Shown here: in pieces, positions 58,620 through 64,000 of the stretch
Layout: each line of letters starts with the position of its first letter
Position numbering within the stretch: position 1 is the first letter of the stretch
Source of the DNA: an uncultured Eubacteriales bacterium
GTDB lineage: Bacteria > Bacillota > Clostridia > Oscillospirales > UMGS1783
Direction: 5' to 3'
Assembly: GCA_934456365.1 (NCBI GenBank)
Contig: CAKSHC010000002.1
Location: 124,001-188,000 of the forward strand
DNA: 64,000 nucleotides
Notes under the pieces: model-generated
Databases searched by the model: none
Told to the model about the DNA's origin: nothing
Seen by the model: the letters and a program-made list of their open reading frames with translations, nothing else
Made by a program: the position numbers and the translations under genes

Positions 58620-59231
58620 TCAACCTTCCTTTTCCGCCCGCTTCCGGCTTTCCCGATAGGAGAATTCGCAGCCGCACCAGCTTTGCCGGTACAGCCCGTA
58701 TTCCTTCGAGAGGGCAAGCGAGCGCAAGTATCCGTTTTCTTTTTTGAAATCCGACGGCAGCCAGCGCACTCCCGCGCGCCTGGCCGCTTCTTCGCCCAGC
58801 TCGTTGACCCAGTCGGCATTCTTATGGGGCGACACCGAGAGGGTGGAGCAGAGCCAGGGGAAGCCGTTTGCACGGGCGAATTCCGCCGCGCGAAAAAGGC
58901 GCAGCGCATAGCAGGCGCGGCAGCGCGCTCCCCGCTCCGGCTCGTCGCCGAAGCGCTCGGCCAGAGGGGCGAAGTCCTGCGGGGAGTAGAGCTCCTCGAT
59001 CAGGGGGATCCCCCGTTGGGCGAGAAACCACCGCTCTTCCTCGGCGCGGCGCCGGTATTCCTCCGGCGGGGCGATGTTGGGATTATAAAAATAGACCGTC
59101 AGATCAAAATGGGGAGCCAAGCGCTCAACCACGCTCGACGAGCAGGGGGCGCAGCAGGCATGCAGAAGCAGCCGGGGGCGATCCGTCTGCACGGCGAGGA
59201 TCTCCCGCATCTCGGTGTTCCAGCGGCGCAA
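58620..59231 (-). CDS. queH: Epoxyqueuosine reductase QueH
   Basis: QueH (formerly DUF208) reduces epoxyqueuosine to queuosine in tRNA and is unrelated to QueG. The 203-residue protein has the Cys-rich LLLHACCAPCSS motif (about 22-32), CRACY (about 103), STLSVSPHKN, and SWCGCEFSYRES near the C-terminus, giving the metal and iron-sulfur ligands. The start is TTG at 59231 behind a strong GGGGAGGG site. It leads an operon with a sugar dehydratase, DUF3842 and a small protein. Confidence 0.93.
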   Translation of the reverse strand: MRRWNTEMREILAVQTDRPRLLLHACCAPCSSSVVERLAPHFDLTVYFYNPNIAPPEEYRRRAEEERWFLAQRGIPLIEELYSPQDFAPLAERFGDEPERGARCRACYALRLFRAAEFARANGFPWLCSTLSVSPHKNADWVNELGEEAARRAGVRWLPSDFKKENGYLRSLALSKEYGLYRQSWCGCEFSYRESRKRAEKEG

Positions 59232-59260
59232 GGCAATCCCTCCCCATAAAATCTCAAGCT

Positions 59261-59289
59261 ATTCTACCACAGTTTTCTTCAATTTTCAA
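59261..59289 (-). promoter_or_regulatory. Promoter of the queH operon
   Basis: On the minus strand, TTGAAA (59284-59289), 17-b spacer, TAGAAT (59261-59266). Confidence 0.78.
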
Positions 59290-59312
59290 TCCTATTTTCT
59301 CCCGCCTTTTTC

Positions 59313-59339
59313 TTGACAACCGTTTCCGTTCGGTATAAT
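59313..59339 (+). promoter_or_regulatory. Promoter of asnS-rbsD with a short spacer
   Basis: Perfect TTGACA (59313-59318) and TATAAT (59334-59339), but only 15 b apart instead of 17. Confidence 0.75.
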
Positions 59340-59372
59340 CTAAAGATAATAAAGATAAGGAGTCATTTCGAC

Positions 59373-60737
59373 ATGGATCTCAGAGAATTGTTTGCCGATC
59401 CCGAGCGTTTGAGCGGGCAGACGGTCCGGTTAGAGGGCTGGATCCGCAACCACCGCCGCCAGAAGGGCTTCGGCTTCATCGATTTTTACGACGGGACCTG
59501 CCTCCCCTCGCTTCAGCTGGTTTACGACGGCGCCCTGCCGGATTTCGACCGGATCGCCGCTCTGCGCGTCGGCTCGGCGATCCGCGCCGAGGGCGAGGTG
59601 GTGAAAAACGAGCGCGGCGTCTGGGAGCTGCGGGTGGCTCGTATCGAGCTGGAGGGGGACTGCCCGGAGGATTATCCTTTGCAGCCCAAGCGCCATTCGA
59701 TCGAGTTTCTGCGCGAGATCGCCTATCTGCGCCCGCGCACACGGCTGTTCCAGGCCGTTTTCCGGGTGCGTTCGGCGGCGGCGCAGGCCATCCACGATTA
59801 TTTCCAGTCGCGCGGGTATGTGTATGTCCACACCCCGCTGATCACCGCCAACGACGGCGAGGGCGCGGGCAACACCTTTACCGTTTCGGCCTTTGATTTT
59901 GACAAGATTTCGGGCAAGCCCGATTTTTCGAAGGATTTCTTCGGCAAGCAGACCTCGCTTGCCGTGACGGGGCAGCTGGAGGGCGAAACCTTCGCGATGG
60001 CCTTCAAGCGGATCTACACCTTCGGCCCCACCTTCCGCGCCGAGAATTCCAACACAAAGACCCATGCGGCCGAATTCTGGATGATCGAGCCGGAGGTCGC
60101 TTTCTGCGATCTTTCCCAGCTGATGGATCTGGAGGAGGATTTCCTCAAGGCCGTGATCCGGCAGGTGCTGGATACCTGCCCGGAGGAGCTTGCGCATCTG
60201 GATCGGGTGGCCGGAGGCGGCCTGATCGAGAAGCTGGAAGGCTTCCTGGCGGCACATGCCGTGCGGCTCACGCATGAGGAGGCCATCCGGGTTTTGCGCG
60301 AGTCGGGGGTGAAATTCGATTTCGAGCCCCGCTTCGGCGAGGATCTGGCCAAGGAGCACGAGAAGTATCTGACCGAGGTGTATGCCAAGGCGCCGGTTTT
60401 CGTGTACGACTGGCCGAAGGAGATCAAGGCCTTCTACATGCGGCAGAACGACGACGGGAAAACCGTGGCGGCCGTGGATCTTCTGGTGCCCGGCGCGGGC
60501 GAGCTGATGGGCGGCAGCCAGCGCGAGGAGCGCGAGCAGAAGCTGATCGACCGGATCGAGGAGCTCGGCATCAGCGCCGAGGCGATGGATTGGTACATCA
60601 AGCTGCGCCGCTATGGCGGCTGCACCCATTCCGGCTTCGGCATGGGCTTTGAGCGGCTGATTATTTATCTCACGGGCGTGGAGAACATCCGCGACGTGAT
60701 CCCCTATCCCAGAACACCCAACAACTGCGAATTTTAA
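59373..60737 (+). CDS. asnS: Asparaginyl-tRNA synthetase
   Basis: A class IIb synthetase of 454 residues that charges tRNA-Asn. It has the N-terminal OB fold (VRLEGWIRNHRRQKGFGFIDFYDGT, about 19-43), motif 2 FGPTFRAENSNTKTH (about 217-231), and motif 3 GCTHSGFGMGFERL (about 415-428). The conserved end is PYPRTPNNCEF. The insert GKPDFSKDFFGKQTSLAVTGQLEGE matches the bacterial AsnRS type. ATG at 59373 follows AAGGAG. No T-box is seen in the 30-b leader. Confidence 0.96.
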   Translation: MDLRELFADPERLSGQTVRLEGWIRNHRRQKGFGFIDFYDGTCLPSLQLVYDGALPDFDRIAALRVGSAIRAEGEVVKNERGVWELRVARIELEGDCPEDYPLQPKRHSIEFLREIAYLRPRTRLFQAVFRVRSAAAQAIHDYFQSRGYVYVHTPLITANDGEGAGNTFTVSAFDFDKISGKPDFSKDFFGKQTSLAVTGQLEGETFAMAFKRIYTFGPTFRAENSNTKTHAAEFWMIEPEVAFCDLSQLMDLEEDFLKAVIRQVLDTCPEELAHLDRVAGGGLIEKLEGFLAAHAVRLTHEEAIRVLRESGVKFDFEPRFGEDLAKEHEKYLTEVYAKAPVFVYDWPKEIKAFYMRQNDDGKTVAAVDLLVPGAGELMGGSQREEREQKLIDRIEELGISAEAMDWYIKLRRYGGCTHSGFGMGFERLIIYLTGVENIRDVIPYPRTPNNCEF

Positions 60738-60749
60738 GGAGGAGATCTC

Positions 60750-61148
60750 ATGCTCAAAGGCGGCATTCTGCATCCGCAGCTGCGGTCCCTGATGGGGCGG
60801 CTGCGCCACATGGACACGCTGGTCATCGCCGACGCCGGGCTTCCCGTGCCGGCGGGGGTGGAGCGGGTTGATCTCGGCTGGCGGCCGGGCGATCCGGCGT
60901 ATCTGGATGTGCTCGAGGAGCTTCTGAAGGCCATGGTGGTGGAGCACGCCACCTTTGCCGAGGAGGCTTTGACCGTTTCTCCGGAATTTCATAAGAAGGC
61001 GCTGGCGCTTCTGCCCGAGGGCTGCCCGGTGGACTATCTGACCCATGCCGAGCTGAAAAAGCAGACCGAGAAGGCCATGGCGATCGTTCTCACCGGCGAG
61101 TTTACCCCCTATACCAACGTCATCCTGCGCTGCGGCTGCGCCTATTAA
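60750..61148 (+). CDS. rbsD: D-ribose pyranase RbsD
   Basis: RbsD interconverts pyranose and furanose forms of ribose before phosphorylation. The 132-residue protein has LHPQLRSLMGRLRHMDTLVIADAGLPVP with catalytic His and Asp residues, and the C-terminal TGEFTPYTNVILRCG. It is co-transcribed with asnS (12 b gap) and not with rbsK or an Rbs ABC transporter, so the physiological sugar may differ (the FucU relative acts on fucose). AAGGAGG precedes the ATG. Confidence 0.93.
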   Translation: MLKGGILHPQLRSLMGRLRHMDTLVIADAGLPVPAGVERVDLGWRPGDPAYLDVLEELLKAMVVEHATFAEEALTVSPEFHKKALALLPEGCPVDYLTHAELKKQTEKAMAIVLTGEFTPYTNVILRCGCAY

Positions 61149-61154
61149 AAAGCC

Positions 61155-61183
61155 TTGACAAATGGGGCTTGTCCGGATATAAT
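61155..61183 (+). promoter_or_regulatory. Consensus promoter of rpmH-rnpA-yidD-yidC-jag
   Basis: TTGACA (61155-61160), 17-b spacer, TATAAT (61178-61183), starting 7 b after the rbsD stop. Confidence 0.92.
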
Positions 61184-61244
61184 AGATAAGCAAACTTTGT
61201 AAATTTCGGATTTTTCCGTTTCCGTTCATAAGGGAGGTGTCAAA

Positions 61245-61379
61245 ATGGTTCGTACCTATCAACCCAAAAAGCGCCAGAGAAGCAAGGTCCATGGCTTCCG
61301 CAAGAGAATGCATACCGCTTCCGGCCGCGCCGTCCTCGCTCGCAGAAGAGCTCGCGGCAGAGCAAGACTGTCCCACTGA
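61245..61379 (+). CDS. rpmH: Ribosomal protein bL34
   Basis: A 44-residue, strongly basic large-subunit protein: MVRTYQPKKRQRSKVHGFRK, then the near-universal RMHTASGRAVLARRRARGR. It is too short for most gene finders but unmistakable, with AGGGAGGTG 7 b upstream of the ATG at 61245. It leads the conserved rpmH-rnpA-yidD-yidC-jag operon; dnaA, often its divergent neighbour, is not here. Confidence 0.97.
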   Translation: MVRTYQPKKRQRSKVHGFRKRMHTASGRAVLARRRARGRARLSH

Positions 61380-61399
61380 TCGCAGGTTCGGGAGTTTAT

Positions 61400-61765
61400 A
61401 TGAAGAGCTTTGTTTCTTTGAATAAGAACAGAGATTTTATCAGGGCGTATCATAAGGGCCGCTCGGCCGTTACGCCCTGTCTTGCTTTATATATACGCCC
61501 AAACGGCAAGCCTGTCAACCGCGTCGGCATCACCGTCAGCAAGAAGATCGGCGGCGCTGTCGAGCGCAACCGCGCCAAGCGTATCATCCGCGCGGCCTAT
61601 GTCCAGGCCGCCCCGCAGCTTCGGCCGGGCTTCGATCTTGTTTTCGTGGCCCGCAGCAGTACGGTGCGTAAAAAAACGCAGGATGTATACAAGGCGTTGA
61701 TCGGAGCCGCCCGCCGGGAAAACCTCTTAATGGACTGCACGTTGTGTGCTGAGGATTCCGAATGA
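61400..61765 (+). CDS. rnpA: Ribonuclease P protein component
   Basis: The protein subunit of RNase P, which trims tRNA 5' ends. The 121-residue protein shows the basic RNR motif NRVGITVSKKIGGAVERNRAKRIIRAAY (about 39-66), the RNA-binding core. The N-terminal SLNKNRDFIRAYHKG is also typical. Its stop overlaps yidD by 4 b. Confidence 0.96.
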   Translation: MKSFVSLNKNRDFIRAYHKGRSAVTPCLALYIRPNGKPVNRVGITVSKKIGGAVERNRAKRIIRAAYVQAAPQLRPGFDLVFVARSSTVRKKTQDVYKALIGAARRENLLMDCTLCAEDSE

Positions 61766-61989
61766 AGCGGCTTTTTCTCGCTCTGATCCGCTGGTATCAG
61801 ACCAGCATTTCGCCGCACACCCAGCCGCGCTGCCGCTTTGTGCCGACCTGTTCGGAGTATGCCCGGCAGGCCATTGAGATCCATGGAGCGGGCAAGGGGC
61901 TGCTGCTGGCGCTGTGGCGGTTTCTGCGCTGCAATCCCTTTGGGAAGTTCGGCGTGGATCCCGTTCCCCCCAAACACAAATGGAGGTAA
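61762..61989 (+). CDS. yidD: Membrane protein insertion efficiency factor YidD
   Basis: A 75-residue protein that helps YidC-dependent insertion at the inner membrane face. It has the family pattern IRWYQTSISPHTQPRCRFVPTCSEYARQAIE with conserved cysteines, and RFLRCNPFGKFGVDPVP. It overlaps rnpA and lies 4 b before yidC. Confidence 0.95.
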   Translation: MKRLFLALIRWYQTSISPHTQPRCRFVPTCSEYARQAIEIHGAGKGLLLALWRFLRCNPFGKFGVDPVPPKHKWR

Positions 61990-61993
61990 AAAC

Positions 61994-63022
61994 TTGAGCA
62001 GTATTCTTGATATCATCAACGTCCCCATCGGATGGCTGATGAGCTGGCTGTATTCCTTTACGCAGAACTACGGACTGGCCATCCTTCTTTTGGCCGTGCT
62101 GACCAAGCTCCTGCTGATCCCGCTGGGCATCAAGCAGCAGAAGGGCCAGCTTTCTCAGATGAAATTTGCGCCGCGGGTGCGCCGGATCCAGGAAAAGTAT
62201 GCCAACGATCCCACCCGGCAGCAGCAGGAGATGCAGAAGCTCCAGGCCGAGGGCTACAGCCCCACCGCCGGCTGCTCGACTCTGCTGATCCAGTTTCCGA
62301 TCCTGATCGGTATCTACAACGTCATCCGCTACCCGCTCCAGTATGTCTGCGGCCTGTCCAAGGACATCATCGAGCAGCTGCTGACGCTCTACAACTCCAC
62401 CTTCGGCACCGAAATGACGGCGCAGACGGCCGAGTATCAGGTCAAGATCGTCGACGCGCTCAACAAGGGCTGGGACGCTTCGTCCATCCTGGGCGACAAG
62501 GTGGTTTCCCTGAACCTGGACTTCCTCGGGATGAACCTTTCCGAGGTGCCGGCCAAGATCAATTATTTCCTGCAGTCGATCATCCCCATTCCCAGCTTCA
62601 CCGACTGGCTCTGGATCATCCCGGTTGTGTCGGCGCTGACGGCGGCTCTGAGCACCATCATCGCCAACAAGATGGGCCCCTCGCGCTATATGCAGAACCC
62701 CGCTCAGAATCCGGGCAGCAAGAGCACCATGATCCTGATGAATGTTCTGGGGCCGTATATGTCGTATGCCATTGCGTTTTCTGTGCCGGCCGGTCTGGGC
62801 TTCTACTGGATCTGCTCCAACATTCTGATGGCGGTTCAGGCCTTTGTTCTCAATAAGGTTTACGATCCGAAGAAGTATAAGGAACAGTTCGAGCGGGAAG
62901 AGGCCGAGCGCATCGCCCGCCGCAAGAAGAAAAAGGCCGCCGCGGCCCGGATTGCCGCCGAACAGAAAAAGCAGCTTGCCTCGGCGCCCGAGGATTCGGC
63001 CGAATCCGAAAAGGAAGAGTGA
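61994..63022 (+). CDS. yidC: Membrane protein insertase YidC/OxaA
   Basis: A 342-residue YidC of the Gram-positive type, inserting and folding membrane proteins. The five-helix core carries LAVLTKLLLIPLGIKQQKGQLSQMK with the hydrophilic-groove region, the coiled cytoplasmic hairpin (about 55-80), and LGFYWICSNILMAVQ (about 285). The tail is very basic. The start is TTG at 61994 after TGGAGG, and MSSILDIINVPIGWLM follows. There is no lipobox, unlike Bacillus SpoIIIJ. An insert of about 40 residues follows the second helix. Confidence 0.94.
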   Translation: MSSILDIINVPIGWLMSWLYSFTQNYGLAILLLAVLTKLLLIPLGIKQQKGQLSQMKFAPRVRRIQEKYANDPTRQQQEMQKLQAEGYSPTAGCSTLLIQFPILIGIYNVIRYPLQYVCGLSKDIIEQLLTLYNSTFGTEMTAQTAEYQVKIVDALNKGWDASSILGDKVVSLNLDFLGMNLSEVPAKINYFLQSIIPIPSFTDWLWIIPVVSALTAALSTIIANKMGPSRYMQNPAQNPGSKSTMILMNVLGPYMSYAIAFSVPAGLGFYWICSNILMAVQAFVLNKVYDPKKYKEQFEREEAERIARRKKKKAAAARIAAEQKKQLASAPEDSAESEKEE

Positions 63023-63027
63023 GAACT

Positions 63028-63864
63028 ATGAAAAGAGAAGTCGTTGCGACCGGTAAGGATATCGACGAAGCCATCGATTCCGCCCTGATCGAGCTGGGTG
63101 TGGATCGGGACGAGGCTTCGGTGGAAATCATTGACGTGCCCTCCCGCGGCTTTCTGGGATTGGGCCGCTGCCCGGCCCGGGTCCGCGTTTGGGTGGGCGA
63201 GGACGAGGAGCCTGCTCCCGCCCCGGCCTCCGCGCCTGCGCCCGCGCCCGTGAAAAAGGAAGCGCCCGCTCCGGCCAAAAAGGAGCGCAGCGAGCGCCCT
63301 GAGCGGCGGGAAAGAGGCTCGCGCCCCGAGAAGCGGGAAAAGCCCCGCGCTCCGCGTGCGGAAAAGCCGCGTGCGCCGCGCCGCGAGGAAAGCGCGCCCG
63401 ACGCCGAAACGGTTCAGGCTGCCCGGGAGTATTTCGAAGGGCTTTGCCGTCAGATCGGCCTGCCGGATACCGAGGTTTCCGCCTATGAAACCGAAAACAA
63501 AACGCTTCGTGTGGAGCTCCACGGCGAAGGGATGGGAATGCTCATCGGTAAGGGCGGAGAAACCATGTACGCCCTCCAGTATCTCGCCTCCCTCTCGCTC
63601 AACAAGAGCGAAGGGCAGTTCACCCGCCTGGAGCTTGATATTGAGGGCTACCGCGAAAAGCGCACGGCCGCGCTGGAAAAGCTGGCGCTGCGCACCGCGG
63701 AACGCGCGATCAAGCAGAAGCGCAACATCACCATGGAATATATGCAGCCCTACGAGCGCCGCGTGATCCATGCCACTTTGCAGAACCACGAGTCGGTCAG
63801 CACCCGCTCGGTCGGAGAGGATCCTTTCCGCCGGGTGATCGTGGTCTACGAAGGCCGCCGATAA
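63028..63864 (+). CDS. jag: RNA-binding protein Jag/KhpB (SpoIIIJ-associated)
   Basis: A 278-residue RNA-binding protein. It has the Jag-N domain (KREVVATGKDIDEAIDSALIELGVD ... VPSRGFLGLG, residues 1-52) and a long Pro/Ala/Arg/Lys-rich linker (about 60-135). Then come a KH domain with GMGMLIGKGGETMYALQYL (about 168-187) and an R3H domain (about 210-278, MQPYERRVIHATLQNH). KhpB binds RNA with KhpA and affects division and virulence in streptococci. ATG at 63028 follows AAGGAAG, 5 b after yidC. Confidence 0.94.
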   Translation: MKREVVATGKDIDEAIDSALIELGVDRDEASVEIIDVPSRGFLGLGRCPARVRVWVGEDEEPAPAPASAPAPAPVKKEAPAPAKKERSERPERRERGSRPEKREKPRAPRAEKPRAPRREESAPDAETVQAAREYFEGLCRQIGLPDTEVSAYETENKTLRVELHGEGMGMLIGKGGETMYALQYLASLSLNKSEGQFTRLELDIEGYREKRTAALEKLALRTAERAIKQKRNITMEYMQPYERRVIHATLQNHESVSTRSVGEDPFRRVIVVYEGRR

Positions 63865-63869
63865 GAAGA

Positions 63870-63898
63870 AACGGAGGAGATTCAATCTCCTCCGTTTT
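63870..63898. terminator. Terminator of the rpmH operon
   Basis: A 12-bp stem (63870-63881 with 63885-63896, loop TCA) ending in T. Its loop contains the stop codon of the convergent GIY-YIG gene. Confidence 0.9.
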
Positions 63899-64000
63899 TG
63901 ATTAAGGAAAGCTTCTGCGCGCGGGTGAGCCGCTTGACGGCCGCCTCCCGGCGCAGCGCTTCGCTGCGCGAGAGGGCCGGCTCTTGATAAACGAGGGAAA
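63882..64000 (-). CDS. GIY-YIG nuclease family protein, C-terminal end (partial)
   Basis: The last 38 residues of a convergent gene that continues past the right edge. The frame reads LVYQEPALSRSEALRREAAV, then KRLTRAQKLSLI. This closely fits the C-terminus of the short GIY-YIG proteins (UPF0213/YhbQ type, about 80-100 residues). The TGA at 63882-63884 falls in the loop of the jag terminator, so the two genes share the hairpin. Catalytic residues are outside the window. Confidence 0.8.
   Translation of the reverse strand, partial: SLVYQEPALSRSEALRREAAVKRLTRAQKLSLIKNGGD

Noticed and set aside
59340..59372. T-box or other amino-acid leader for asnS, and likewise for proS
   Set aside because: The leaders are only about 25-35 b from the promoters, too short for a T-box; the structured RNA before proS ends upstream of its promoter.
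61149..61244. Possible replication origin beside rpmH
   Set aside because: rpmH often borders dnaA/oriC, but here the left neighbour is rbsD and no DnaA boxes are seen; only a promoter is present.

Overview
The window is chromosomal DNA of a GC-rich, Gram-positive anaerobe of the class Clostridia, most likely an Oscillospiraceae/Ruminococcaceae-type gut bacterium. Signs of this are the hprK-murB-rapZ-whiA block, an Rnf cluster next to NusG-II and Gx-transporter genes, PPi-linked pyruvate phosphate dikinase, the NifU-like/GGGtGRT pair, a domain-permuted GH3 glucosidase, DUF1292, NPNTG-type wall anchoring and dense consensus sigma-A promoters. I see no phage, insertion sequence or CRISPR array.

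Layout. 1-4.1 kb (minus): hprK-murB-rapZ-whiA-dnaE, the last truncated by the window edge. 4.2-6.2 kb: rpmB, a fructose-6-phosphate aldolase, about 700 b of gene-free repeat-like DNA, then tRNA-Met and tRNA-Glu. 6.3-8.2 kb: NifU-like scaffold and GGGtGRT protein, followed by a remnant of a duplicated gene end. 8.2-12.3 kb: Ig-like lipoprotein, transglutaminase-like lipoprotein, DUF4153 membrane protein, DUF1292. 12.3-14.4 kb: candidate 6S RNA, proS, frameshifted GNAT gene. 14.4-23.5 kb: a LysR gene divergent from an operon of FMN-domain-like lipoprotein, ApbE, RnfCDGEA (no RnfB), NusG-II and Gx transporter. 23.5-26.8 kb: a secreted C39-like peptidase between two paralogous membrane-anchored repeat proteins. 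26.8-31.95 kb (minus): prs with an attenuator-like leader, pth, mfd. 32-38.7 kb: GH3 glucosidase, ppdK, MATE transporter. 39-42.4 kb: a large wall-anchored beta-helix protein.

42.5-56.1 kb is the most striking part. Thirteen minus-strand genes, overlapping or a few bases apart, lie downstream of one strong promoter: an AMP-ligase/ACP fusion, a tandem PlsC acyltransferase, a second AMP-ligase, a free ACP, an LRAT-like domain fused to a phosphopantetheinyl transferase, an alpha/beta hydrolase, FakB-like DegV protein, MFS transporter, FakA, a second hydrolase with Cys in the nucleophile position, MnmM, MutY and a Cys-rich small protein. I read the first ten as an acyl activation, carriage, transfer and release system for membrane lipids or acylated metabolites. 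Its product cannot be told from sequence.

56.1-59.3 kb (minus): queH, a membrane NDP-sugar dehydratase, DUF3842 and a small protein. 59.3-63.9 kb (plus): asnS-rbsD, then rpmH-rnpA-yidD-yidC-jag without dnaA nearby. The right edge cuts a convergent GIY-YIG nuclease gene.
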